From Chloroflexota bacterium (GTDB taxonomy: Bacteria > Chloroflexota > Anaerolineae > Anaerolineales > UBA11579): DNA of 32,409 nucleotides. The DNA lies in contig QKGK01000033.1 of NCBI GenBank assembly GCA_003250455.1, positions 1 through 32,409 of the forward strand, given 5' to 3'. The first letter of the stretch is position 1, and each line of letters opens with the position of its first letter. The notes under the pieces were generated by a model. That model did no database searches. It was not told the DNA's origin and was given only the letters and a program-made list of their open reading frames with translations. The translations under genes and the position numbers were made by a program. Shown one piece after another: positions 1 through 7,195 of this stretch.

Positions 1-430
1 CTATGGTAAACGGGATGGTGATGCCCAAATCGGCCAACATACCGCCGATCAGCCCGCGCCTTCCAAATGCAGAAAGCAGCGCCAACCCGGCAACCACCGG
101 GGGCATCACGATGGGCAGTTCCACCAGGACCATCAGCAGGCGCTTGAACGGAAAATGGTGACGGGCCATAAAATAGGCCAGCGGAGTACCCAACAGAGCG
201 ATGAGCACCACGGATACCGCAGTCGTCCCCAGGCTGATGGACACCGCCGAAAACAGGGAAAGATCACCTGCTGTCAGCGTTCCTTCCAGGGTGAACGCGC
301 GCCAGATCAGGGCGATGAAGGGAATCACAAAAAACAGTCCCATCACCACAGCCGGTATTACGGCGATAGCCCCCAAGAAACGCCCCTGTTCCGGCTTCTT
401 TATATCAGTTGGTTTGCTAGAGTCACACAC
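1..430 (-). CDS. modB: Molybdate ABC transporter permease ModB, 3' part cut by window edge
   Basis: This is the N-terminal ~143 residues of an ABC permease that would form the membrane channel for molybdate, or possibly tungstate or sulfate. The visible protein has a hydrophobic first span (VIPAVVMGLFFVIPFIALIW), then a second span and the family stretch GTPLAYFMARHHFPFKRLL, followed by ELPIVMPPVVAGLALL and RGLIGG, all characteristic of ModB/CysU-type permeases. The gene follows modA on the same strand. Its frame opens after a stop that overlaps the modA end. The first usable start is a GTG at 430, with no convincing Shine-Dalgarno, so expression is probably coupled to modA. The remaining permease and any modC ATPase lie beyond the edge. 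The substrate is inferred from the ModA neighbour. Confidence 0.85.
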   Translation of the reverse strand, partial: MCDSSKPTDIKKPEQGRFLGAIAVIPAVVMGLFFVIPFIALIWRAFTLEGTLTAGDLSLFSAVSISLGTTAVSVVLIALLGTPLAYFMARHHFPFKRLLMVLVELPIVMPPVVAGLALLSAFGRRGLIGGMLADLGITIPFTI

Positions 431-450
431 AATATTTTTGAGTCCAGGGT

Positions 451-1236
451 CTAATCATTGGGAGGGGCGTTAAAACCCCACGCCGAGAGGATTTCCTGTC
501 CTTCAGCACTGAGCACAAAATCGATGAAGCTATGCGCCAGCGCTGGGTCTGCGGCATCCACCAGTGGGGCAATTGGATAGGCAGCTACTACATTTTGCTC
601 TTCAGGGATAAGGATCTGCTGCACCAATCCCGCAATATCCGGCGTTACATCCGAAGTATACACCACACCGGCATCTGCTTCACCCAGGGCGATCTTGGCA
701 GAAACCTGGCGCACGTTGTCTTCCTCCGAAACCAGATTGGCATAGAACCGCTTCTGAATTTCCAGGGGCAGCCCGGCAACGATCTGGTCGGTATATGCCC
801 GCACCGGCACGCCTCCCACCGCCAGCACCAGGGCAACGCCATCGTTTGCCAGGTCTTCCAGGGTTGCGATGTGCGCCGGGTTATCTGCAGGCGTGATGAT
901 CACCAGACGATTCGAGACAAACAAAACTACCTCGTCGGCATCAATCCGTCCGCTGTCGATCACTACCTGCATCTGGATCGGGTTCGCCGAAGCGTATACA
1001 TCGGCGGTGATCCCCTCCTTCAGTTGAGCGGCCAGCTGGGAGGAACTGGCAAAATTCATCACCACGTCCACGCCATCATTCTGCGCTTCAAACGCTATTT
1101 CAAGATTGCTGAATGCGTCGGTGAGGGACGAAGCGGCAAAGACGACCAGTTTTTCCGAACCGGGATCAGAAGTGGTGATGCTACATCCGGCCAGCAGAAC
1201 AACCAGCAAGGTAACAAAATAGAGCTTGAGTTTCAA
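451..1236 (-). CDS. modA: Molybdate-binding lipoprotein ModA
   Basis: This is the periplasmic or cell-surface substrate-binding protein of a molybdate ABC importer. The longest frame opens at 1278, but I place the start at a TTG at 1236. AAGGAG lies 10 nt upstream of it (1247-1252), and this start gives a clean lipoprotein signal: a basic MKLK end, a hydrophobic core and a lipobox LLAGC with the acylated Cys18. The mature protein begins with the ModA hallmark VFAASSLTDAF, followed by NFASSSQLAAQL and ITADVYASAN, which form the oxyanion site in the family. Its length of 261 residues fits ModA. modB follows directly downstream, so the two form an operon. A tungstate or sulfate preference cannot be excluded from sequence alone. 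Confidence 0.9.
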   Translation of the reverse strand: MKLKLYFVTLLVVLLAGCSITTSDPGSEKLVVFAASSLTDAFSNLEIAFEAQNDGVDVVMNFASSSQLAAQLKEGITADVYASANPIQMQVVIDSGRIDADEVVLFVSNRLVIITPADNPAHIATLEDLANDGVALVLAVGGVPVRAYTDQIVAGLPLEIQKRFYANLVSEEDNVRQVSAKIALGEADAGVVYTSDVTPDIAGLVQQILIPEEQNVVAAYPIAPLVDAADPALAHSFIDFVLSAEGQEILSAWGFNAPPND

Positions 1237-1310
1237 TGCAGTTCGACTCCTTGGAAGTGAGACTGACAGGTACTCCAAACACCTGATGGTTTCCCCATTC
1301 TACCCTTTAA

Positions 1311-1763
1311 TCAGCTGTTCCCGGAATCCCGGAGGGACTCAACGACTGAGTCTGCCCATTTCCGCACATTTGCTACATAATGCTGCTTTCCCCCACGGAC
1401 AATATCCCGCGCTGTGATTGTCCAGGTGACCGGATGGAGATACCTTCCACGGGAAGAAGCATCTCCTTTGATGTTCCAATCCCGGCTGCCGGAATCCAGC
1501 TTTTGCCGATCCCGCTTGCGGATCTCGTCCGTGGAGACCCCCATTTCCACAAAATCCACCAGCAGTTTTTTGGCGCCCGCCAGTCCCTCCTCTGAATACA
1601 GGTTTGGGTGCTGCAGATGGAAGCACAACACCGTCAGGTGATGCACCTGCCAAAACTCCGGGTTCTCCCCTTCCCAGAACAGCAGCTGATGAAAATCGTC
1701 CTGGCAGGTTCGTCCATCTGCCAAGGCTACACCGCATTGATCACAGGTGATTAGAAGTCCCAT
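1311..1763 (-). CDS. DUF5946-like Cys/His protein of unknown function
   Basis: A 150-residue soluble protein of unknown function. It starts with MGLLITCDQCGVAL, a CxxC pair, followed by GRTCQDDFHQLLFWE and HHLTVLCFHLQHP. A metal site made of these Cys and His residues is plausible. I recall this arrangement from the DUF5946 family but could not check it. The frame is open further upstream, but the ATG at 1763 puts the CxxC motif at the usual N-terminus. It has no Shine-Dalgarno. An extended -10 (TGA then TACACT, 1771-1779) ends 7 nt before this ATG, so the transcript may be leaderless. The gene lies 44 nt downstream of the DUF4405-like gene and upstream of modA, and may be co-transcribed with both. 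Confidence 0.6.
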   Translation of the reverse strand: MGLLITCDQCGVALADGRTCQDDFHQLLFWEGENPEFWQVHHLTVLCFHLQHPNLYSEEGLAGAKKLLVDFVEMGVSTDEIRKRDRQKLDSGSRDWNIKGDASSRGRYLHPVTWTITARDIVRGGKQHYVANVRKWADSVVESLRDSGNS

Positions 1764-1770
1764 GATAGAA

Positions 1771-1779
1771 AGTGTATCA
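1771..1779 (-). promoter_or_regulatory. Candidate extended -10 for a leaderless start
   Basis: On the minus strand TGA is followed by TACACT (4 of 6 to TATAAT). It ends 7 nt before the ATG at 1763, so initiation would fall at the A of the start codon. I see no good -35. It lies just after the DUF4405-like gene and would be an internal promoter. Confidence 0.3.
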
Positions 1780-1807
1780 GAGAATAGCCCGCTCACCATG
1801 AAGCCAG

Positions 1808-2059
1808 TTAACGCGTTGGTTGGAGTAGCCGCTTCAACTGCGACTGGATCCACGGCCAATGGAAGAACAGATGAATTCCCACTACCAGGGCCATTAGAAT
1901 GCCTGAGATCCCGTGGAGGGCATGGAACATGAACCGCAGATGGGATAACCGGCCGGGAATGAGGTTCTCGAACAACTTGGAGAGGGTCACAGACAACAGT
2001 AGAACGAATAAGATCAGGTCGAGGGCCAAATGTGTACGAGGTTTAAGTCCTTTGCTCAT
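1808..2059 (-). CDS. Small DUF4405-like integral membrane protein
   Basis: An 83-residue membrane protein with two predicted spans (about residues 13-29 and 48-66) and three histidines: HALHG, IHLFFHW. This resembles the DUF4405 / cytochrome b561-like small proteins, in which paired His residues in the spans may hold haem. The start at 2059 is preceded by GAGGAAAT at proper distance. It lies 15 nt after the TetR stop, so it is almost certainly in the tetR operon and a likely target of that repressor. Its biochemical role is not known. Confidence 0.65.
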   Translation of the reverse strand: MSKGLKPRTHLALDLILFVLLLSVTLSKLFENLIPGRLSHLRFMFHALHGISGILMALVVGIHLFFHWPWIQSQLKRLLQPTR

Positions 2060-2074
2060 GTTATTTCCTCAAAA

Positions 2075-2692
2075 TTATTGATTTGATAATCGAGGGACGG
2101 ATGATGTACTGCTTTTCATGATGCCATGCAGCAGTGTATCTGCCACCACGTGATATAGCTCTACATTCGTCAATCCAAACGAATTGAAGTCAGCATTTTC
2201 GAAGATGTTGACCACCGCCTCCCAAAAGATCGCCCGCACCACCTTCAAATTCAGATTTGGGCGCAATCTCTCCTGGTGTTGAGCAATGGATATCAAATGG
2301 TCAAAGATGCCGTTCATAGAAGCAATCCGCACCTCTTGGAATTCACGGTAAATTTGGGGGTACAGTTGCTTCAATTCATTCACGTGCGTTAGAATATCGC
2401 CGGTAGGCAGGGTGCTCATTTCTTCCTCGATCCGGGCAATAAAAGCATCAATATCCGCGTCCGGATTCCGTTCCAAATACATCGCCCCTTGTTGAAAAAC
2501 CAATTCTCCCCGGAGGACAGCTTCCCGGACCAGATCCCGTTTACCGGCAAAATAGCGGTAAACGGTCATCCGGGTCACCCCGGCATGAGCGGCCACTTCT
2601 GCCATACTGGTCTTTTTAATTCCCTGCGAATAGAATAATTCCAACGCAGCCAAGACGATCTTTTCTTTCGAGTCAATGAGAATTTCATTCAT
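2075..2692 (-). CDS. TetR-family transcriptional repressor
   Basis: A 205-residue TetR/AcrR-type regulator. Residues ~10-55 carry the helix-turn-helix: KEKIVLAALELFYSQGIKK, then TSMAEVAAHAGVTRMTVYRY and FAGKRDLV. The rest is a helical ligand-binding and dimerisation domain that is not conserved enough to name a ligand. The start codon at 2692 has no Shine-Dalgarno and lies inside a perfect inverted repeat (2691-2720). The -10 AATAAT is 6 nt before the ATG, which suggests a leaderless mRNA and autorepression. The DUF4405-like gene follows at 15 nt and is the probable co-regulated gene. Confidence 0.9.
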   Translation of the reverse strand: MNEILIDSKEKIVLAALELFYSQGIKKTSMAEVAAHAGVTRMTVYRYFAGKRDLVREAVLRGELVFQQGAMYLERNPDADIDAFIARIEEEMSTLPTGDILTHVNELKQLYPQIYREFQEVRIASMNGIFDHLISIAQHQERLRPNLNLKVVRAIFWEAVVNIFENADFNSFGLTNVELYHVVADTLLHGIMKSSTSSVPRLSNQ

Positions 2693-2720
2693 GTTACAAT
2701 TATTACATTAATTGTAACAT
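2691..2720. promoter_or_regulatory. Perfect inverted repeat, probable TetR operator
   Basis: Two perfect 10-bp arms, ATGTTACAAT (2691-2700) and ATTGTAACAT (2711-2720), flank a 10-bp centre. The repeat covers the -10 region and the start codon of the TetR gene, as expected for an autoregulatory operator. Binding by this particular protein is inferred. Confidence 0.7.
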
Positions 2721-2727
2721 TTGTAAA
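2699..2727 (-). promoter_or_regulatory. Candidate tetR promoter (leaderless)
   Basis: Minus-strand -35 TTTACA (2722-2727, 5 of 6), a 17-nt spacer and -10 AATAAT (2699-2704, 5 of 6). The -10 ends 6 nt before the ATG at 2692, so the transcript would begin at or next to the start codon. The -10 and most of the spacer lie within the palindrome. Confidence 0.55.
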
Positions 2728-2731
2728 CACC

Positions 2732-2763
2732 AAAAATGACGTTAGCCGCAGCCAACGTCATTT
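2732..2763 (-). terminator. Intrinsic terminator of the dienelactone hydrolase gene
   Basis: Arms AAATGACGTT (2734-2743) and AACGTCATTT (2754-2763) form a 10-bp stem with a GC-rich 10-nt loop region. On the minus strand the stem runs into TTTTT. It lies 22 nt after the end of the hydrolase gene and separates it from tetR. Confidence 0.75.
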
Positions 2764-2785
2764 AAATATCTCGATAAGGGAAAAC

Positions 2786-3427
2786 CTATGCCGACTTCAG
2801 GAACACCACCATCCGCTCAAAAGCCAGGGCAGCCTCTTCGGGCTTGAAATAACCTTCCTGGTCGGGTTCAAAGAACCAGTGGTTGGTGTTGGGATAGTAG
2901 TACACCTCGGCGTCTCCCATATCCATCTCGCGCACATACTCGATCGGGTCGATGAAGTCGTCCTCGCCAAAGTGACACTGGAATTTGGCATGCACCCCGG
3001 TGAGGTCCGCAGGCCCGCCGTAGACAAGCACGATCCTGTCGAAAGCCTCCGGGAAATCAGCATCCAGCTCGTAAGCGAAGGATGCCCCCATGGAAAACGC
3101 CACCGCACTTAACTTTTGTCCATCCACCGCCGGATGATTGTGCAGGAAGTGCATTCCGGCTTTGGCAGTTTCCATCGCGGGAGCAACCGGCCGGGACATG
3201 ACGTAATCTTCCGCCTCCTGGATGGTGGTGAGGGTCGTGCCGTGGTGCAGGTCCGGGGCAAAGACCACAAAGCCCTCGTCTGCCAGCCGGTCGCAAACCT
3301 CTTTGAAAACGTCCGTCAGCCCCCACCAGGCATGCAGAAAGAGCAGCCCCTTCCCGCGCCCGCTTTCCGGCAGCGCCAAATACCCCACCCGCGGTACATC
3401 TCCAGCTATAAACGTTTCCATCGCCAT
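2786..3427 (-). CDS. Dienelactone hydrolase family alpha/beta hydrolase
   Basis: A 213-residue single-domain alpha/beta hydrolase of the dienelactone hydrolase family, cytoplasmic, with no signal peptide. The visible triad is Ser112 in AFSMGAS, Asp156 or Asp157 in HFGEDDF, and His183 in NTNHWFFEP. Classical dienelactone hydrolase uses Cys in this nucleophile elbow. Here it is Ser, and the elbow lacks the usual first Gly, so a general esterase or lactonase role is as likely as carboxymethylenebutenolidase activity. The ATG at 3427 is preceded by AGGAGG 6 nt upstream. An extended -10 promoter and a downstream terminator make it a single-gene unit. The real substrate is unknown. Confidence 0.85.
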   Translation of the reverse strand: MAMETFIAGDVPRVGYLALPESGRGKGLLFLHAWWGLTDVFKEVCDRLADEGFVVFAPDLHHGTTLTTIQEAEDYVMSRPVAPAMETAKAGMHFLHNHPAVDGQKLSAVAFSMGASFAYELDADFPEAFDRIVLVYGGPADLTGVHAKFQCHFGEDDFIDPIEYVREMDMGDAEVYYYPNTNHWFFEPDQEGYFKPEEAALAFERMVVFLKSA

Positions 3428-3456
3428 TTCAGCCTCCTGAATATTTGGATGATTAA

Positions 3457-3465
3457 ATTATAGCA
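3457..3465 (-). promoter_or_regulatory. Extended -10 promoter of the dienelactone hydrolase gene
   Basis: On the minus strand TGC precedes a consensus TATAAT (3457-3462). This places the transcript start near 3450, about 22 nt before the ATG and upstream of the Shine-Dalgarno. No good -35 is visible, which an extended -10 tolerates. Confidence 0.5.
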
Positions 3466-3611
3466 TAAATGTTCTAAATTTCATCAGATTTGGATTATAT
3501 CTCACTTTTCAAAACTCTAATTCACAAAACTCACAGATATTTGGTTATACATACTGTATACTAAGCAAGGATCTTAATCCATATAACTTAACCTAGAATG
3601 AGGATACAGTC

Positions 3612-4313
3612 ATGGGAAAAATTGGTTACGGGTATGGAAGTGAATGGCATTTGCTTCGTTATTTGGGTTATCACCGAGAATACTTGAACCGTCTCATTTT
3701 AGAGAAGACCGGTGGTACATCTATCCAATGGTTGGACTTCAAATTTTCTAACAATAATTCCCCATTACTTCACGACAAGGAATTAAAGGGTCTAGAATTT
3801 ATTCTAGATAAACAAGTCCAGGAAATATGGAAATCGTTTTGGCCACAAACCGGAAATCCTCAAAATTGGGATGCTGTTGGAAAACTCAATAAAAACGGAC
3901 GGGAAGAATGGCTCTTAGTAGAAGCAAAAGGCCATCTTGAGGAGATCAACAGTGATTGCGGAGCAAAAAACTCAGACAGTATACAACAAATAACCTCTGC
4001 ATTGCTTGAAACAAGTGCAGCCTTTGGCAACAACGAGCAACCTATTGAAAACTGGCTCAAGAATTATTATCAATATGCCAATAGATTAGCTGTATTAAAC
4101 TTTTTAACGAATAAACTTTCCCCTCTCATTCCTGCAAATTTGCTATTTATATATTTTGTTGGTGATAATCAAGTGAACTTCAAGTGCCCTCAAAACAAAG
4201 AGGAATGGATACCCGCCCTTGATGAAATGGAAGCATGGCTGGGGATTAAGAAAAACGCTGAATTAAATAAACGGGTTTACAAGCTCTTTTTACCTGTAAA
4301 TCCGAATATGTAA
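3612..4313 (+). CDS. Unrecognised protein with PD-(D/E)XK nuclease-like residues, AT-rich
   Basis: A 233-residue cytoplasmic protein I cannot name. It begins MGKIGYGYGSEWHLLRYLGY. In the middle, NWDAVGKL (Asp87) is followed about 17 residues later by LLVEAKGHLE (Glu104, Lys106). This D...ExK spacing, with a hydrophobic strand before the E-x-K, is typical of PD-(D/E)XK nuclease folds. Ser/Gln/Thr-rich helices follow, including QQITSALLET. The start is supported by AGGA 7 nt upstream. The gene is clearly richer in A/T than its neighbours and uses AT-ending codons freely. It stands alone next to tRNA-Ser. These points suggest horizontal acquisition, perhaps as a small defence or repair gene. No methylase, helicase or partner gene lies beside it. 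Function is inferred only from the motif. Confidence 0.6.
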   Translation: MGKIGYGYGSEWHLLRYLGYHREYLNRLILEKTGGTSIQWLDFKFSNNNSPLLHDKELKGLEFILDKQVQEIWKSFWPQTGNPQNWDAVGKLNKNGREEWLLVEAKGHLEEINSDCGAKNSDSIQQITSALLETSAAFGNNEQPIENWLKNYYQYANRLAVLNFLTNKLSPLIPANLLFIYFVGDNQVNFKCPQNKEEWIPALDEMEAWLGIKKNAELNKRVYKLFLPVNPNM

Positions 4314-4352
4314 GCTTAAAATTTTCTAACTGCAATCTTCTGCAGGTGAATT

Positions 4353-4367
4353 CTGGCGGAGAGGGTG
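4353..4367 (-). repeat. Duplicate of the tRNA-Ser 3' end (att-like)
   Basis: Fifteen bases, identical to 4431-4445, repeat the encoded CCA, the discriminator and the 3' acceptor strand of tRNA-Ser. On the minus strand the bases just before it (4368-4378) still loosely resemble a T-arm. It looks like a footprint of integration at the tRNA or a decayed tandem tRNA copy. Confidence 0.55.
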
Positions 4368-4394
4368 ACCCCGGACCGTCGCCATATTTTTTTT
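4355..4394 (+). terminator. Possible terminator of the AT-rich orphan gene
   Basis: A GC-rich stretch bounded by GGCG (4355-4358) and CGCC (4380-4383) is followed within a few bases by eight T (4387-4394). The stem is short and imperfect, so this is tentative. It partly coincides with the decayed tRNA copy. Confidence 0.35.
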
Positions 4395-4430
4395 ACTCTA
4401 TTCCCGAAGACATCTGCATTTACAAATATA

Positions 4431-4521
<91 letters not shown>

Positions 4522-4560
4522 GAAATCAACTTGATTGTCATCCCCCACACAGCGAAAGCT

Positions 4561-4588
4561 ATTATACCCGCTTTACACCTTGGTGCAA
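4561..4588 (-). promoter_or_regulatory. tRNA-Ser promoter
   Basis: Minus-strand -10 TATAAT (4561-4566) with a -35-like TTGCAC (4583-4588) at a 16-nt spacing. The predicted start is near 4553, about 30 nt before the tRNA 5' end. No intrinsic terminator was seen between the lon stop and this promoter. Confidence 0.55.
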
Positions 4589-4593
4589 GGCGA

Positions 4594-7146
4594 TCAGGCT
4601 CCCGGTTGAATGGCTGCCGGCGTATCATCCTGTTTGGCTGCCGGTGGAACGGCAGTCTTGGGCTGTGCTTCCTCAACAGCTTCTTCTTCCGGCTGTTTGG
4701 CTTTCTTTTGTTTCTTGACTTTCTTCTCACGCGGCAGCAGCGCTTCAGCCAGTACTTCGTCCATGTGCTTGACAAATACAATATTCAGGTCAGAGAGCAC
4801 TTTCTTGGGCACATCCACCAGGTCTTTCTCATTTTTCACCGGCAGCAGCACAGTCTTCAGGCCATTACGGTGTGCCGCCAGCACCTTGTTGCGCACCCCG
4901 CCGATCGGCAGCACCCGGCCTCGCAGGGTCACTTCCCCGGTCATGCACACTTCTTTGCGCACTTTGCGCCTGGTGAAAGCCGAGATCATCGCCGTCGCCA
5001 GGGTGATCCCCGCGCTGGGGCCATCCTTGGGGATGCCGCCTTCAGGCACATGGATATGCACATCGATATTCTCAAAGGCTTCCGCAGGGATCTCGAAGGT
5101 CTTCGCCCGCGACTTGAGGTAGGTCATTGCGGCCTGGGCGGATTCCTGCATCACCTCGCCGATCTGCCCGGTGATCTGCAAAGACCCTTTTCCTTCGGTC
5201 AGGGCAACCTCTACCGGCATGATCTCACCGCCAGCCATCGTCCAGGCAATGCTGGTCGCCACGCCGATCTCGTCTTCGGTTTCAGCGTCCAGGGGAGAAT
5301 AATCCGGCGGGCCGAGATATTTCTCAATGGAACTATCTCCTATCCGGGTGGGGTAATTCTTCTTTTCAGCTTTCATCCGGGCCACCTTGCGGCACACCCG
5401 GCCAATCTCACGTTCCAGGTTACGCACGCCGGCTTCGTAGGTATATTCCTTGATGATCTTGCGGATAGCGTTCTCGGTGAAGGTCAGCTCCCCTTCCTCC
5501 AGCCCGGCTTCATCCAGCTGGCGTTTGATCAGGAACTTCTTGGCGATCTCCACCTTCTCTTCCTCGATGTACCCGGGGAAATCGATCACCTCCATGCGGT
5601 CCAGCAGCGCCCAGGGAATATCTCCGCGGTGGTTGGCCGTAGTGATGAAAAACACCTGCGAAAGATCGTAGGGGATCTCCAGGTAGTGGTCGGAGAAGGC
5701 GTAATTCTGCTCCGGATCCAGCACTTCCAGCAAAGCGGCCGCGGGGTCGCCCCGGTAACCGGTATCCAGCTTGTCGACTTCATCCAGTACAAACAGGGGG
5801 TTAATTGTCTCCGCCCGCTTCATCGTCTGAATGATGCGTCCCGGCAGCGCGCCGATATACGTGCGGCGGTGGCCGCGCATTTCAGCCTCATCGCGCACCC
5901 CGCCCAGCGAGACGCGCACAAACTTGCGTTCCAATGCCTCGGCTATCGACTTCCCCAAAGTGGTTTTACCGGTGCCCGGAGGTCCGACAAAGCATAAAAT
6001 CGGCTGCCGCACTCGTTCGGGTTTCAGGCTGCGGACAGCAATCGCTTCCAAAATGCGGTCTTTAGCTTTTTCCAGACCGTAGTGATTCTGCTCGAGGACC
6101 TCGGCCACATTCTGCACATCCAGGTTGTCATCCGTGGTCTCAAACCAGGGTAAATCCAGCAGCCAATCGATGTAGGTGCGGATCACCCCCACCTCCGGCG
6201 ACATCGGCGGCATCTGGTAAAGGCGCTCAAATTCCTTCACGGCGGCTTTTTCCGCCTCTTCAGGCATGTTCCGCTCTTTGATGCGGGTTTGCAGCTCCTG
6301 GAGTTCTTTGCTCCACGGGTCCTGCTCGCCCAGCTCACGCTGGATCACGCGCATCTGCTCCCGCAGATAATTTTCCCGCTGGCCGCGATCGACTTCATCC
6401 TGCACTTTGGCGTGCAGCTCTTCTTCCAGTTCCAGCACACCCAGCTCGCGCACCAGATAATCCTGCACCTTTCCCAGGCGGGATTCTGTGCTGAGGGTTT
6501 GCAGCAAAGCATGGCGGTCCTCAAGATGAAGCGAGAAAGAGTTGGCCAGCATATCGGCCAGCCAGCCGGGTTCTTCGATCTCCTGCAGGTAGTTCATCGC
6601 TTCCGGAGGGATCGTCCCGGTAATGTCGGCATAGCGGATGAACAAGCGCATCAGATTGCGCATCAGGGCAGTTTCTTCCGAGGTGGGCCGCTCACTTTCT
6701 TCAATCACCCGGGCCTTGGCATACAGCACGCCATCCTCCCGCACCATTTCGATCAGCTCCACGCGGGAGCGTCCCTGCACCATCACCAGGTTATCGCTGT
6801 GCTCGGTGGAAAACAGGTCGCTGACCGCCACTGCGACGCCAATCGGCAAAAAGTCTTTCTTCTGCACGGAATGTTTGCGCGGATTGCGCTGCGGCGCGGC
6901 GACCATGATCCGGTGCTGCTGGTTGGCTGCTTCGATTGCAGAGATCGTCATTGCGCGCCCTACCGGCAGTGGAATGACCATGTGCGGGAATACGATCACT
7001 TCCCGCAAGGGAAGCACCGGGCAATAGATAATCCCTTCCTGGTCGGGGCGGATATCGGCAATACTCTCAAGGATCTCGGCCTGTTGATGAAGTTCATCCG
7101 CATCCAAAGTGCCTTCTACCTGAGAATACCAATCTTGATCATTCAT
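4594..7146 (-). CDS. lon: ATP-dependent Lon protease
   Basis: An 850-residue LonA-type cytoplasmic AAA+ serine protease that degrades misfolded and regulatory proteins. The N-terminal substrate-binding LAN domain begins around residue 42 (PVLPLREVIVFPHMVIPL). A central coiled region follows, then the AAA+ module with Walker A GPPGTGKT (388-395) and Walker B LFVLDEVDK (451-459). The protease domain has PKDGPSAG with catalytic Ser711, and Lys754 in GGVRNK. A Lys- then Ala/Pro/Glu-rich tail of about 40 residues extends the C-terminus. The start is preceded by AAGGG. A TATAAT at 7178-7183, set in the palindrome GGTATTATACC, may be its own -10. It lies 49 nt after folC and could also be co-transcribed with it. 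Confidence 0.97.
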   Translation of the reverse strand: MNDQDWYSQVEGTLDADELHQQAEILESIADIRPDQEGIIYCPVLPLREVIVFPHMVIPLPVGRAMTISAIEAANQQHRIMVAAPQRNPRKHSVQKKDFLPIGVAVAVSDLFSTEHSDNLVMVQGRSRVELIEMVREDGVLYAKARVIEESERPTSEETALMRNLMRLFIRYADITGTIPPEAMNYLQEIEEPGWLADMLANSFSLHLEDRHALLQTLSTESRLGKVQDYLVRELGVLELEEELHAKVQDEVDRGQRENYLREQMRVIQRELGEQDPWSKELQELQTRIKERNMPEEAEKAAVKEFERLYQMPPMSPEVGVIRTYIDWLLDLPWFETTDDNLDVQNVAEVLEQNHYGLEKAKDRILEAIAVRSLKPERVRQPILCFVGPPGTGKTTLGKSIAEALERKFVRVSLGGVRDEAEMRGHRRTYIGALPGRIIQTMKRAETINPLFVLDEVDKLDTGYRGDPAAALLEVLDPEQNYAFSDHYLEIPYDLSQVFFITTANHRGDIPWALLDRMEVIDFPGYIEEEKVEIAKKFLIKRQLDEAGLEEGELTFTENAIRKIIKEYTYEAGVRNLEREIGRVCRKVARMKAEKKNYPTRIGDSSIEKYLGPPDYSPLDAETEDEIGVATSIAWTMAGGEIMPVEVALTEGKGSLQITGQIGEVMQESAQAAMTYLKSRAKTFEIPAEAFENIDVHIHVPEGGIPKDGPSAGITLATAMISAFTRRKVRKEVCMTGEVTLRGRVLPIGGVRNKVLAAHRNGLKTVLLPVKNEKDLVDVPKKVLSDLNIVFVKHMDEVLAEALLPREKKVKKQKKAKQPEEEAVEEAQPKTAVPPAAKQDDTPAAIQPGA

Positions 7147-7195
7147 ATTTTGACCCTTAGAAAAAAGTATACTGGGTATTATACCTATGTTTGGC

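Noticed and set aside
155..473. Two plus-strand frames opposite modB
   Set aside because: The minus strand reads a clear permease across this region.
7178..7188. GGTATTATACC palindrome as a heat-shock operator of lon
   Set aside because: It is short and does not resemble the CIRCE element. The TATAAT inside it is more simply a -10 box, and no good -35 was found.
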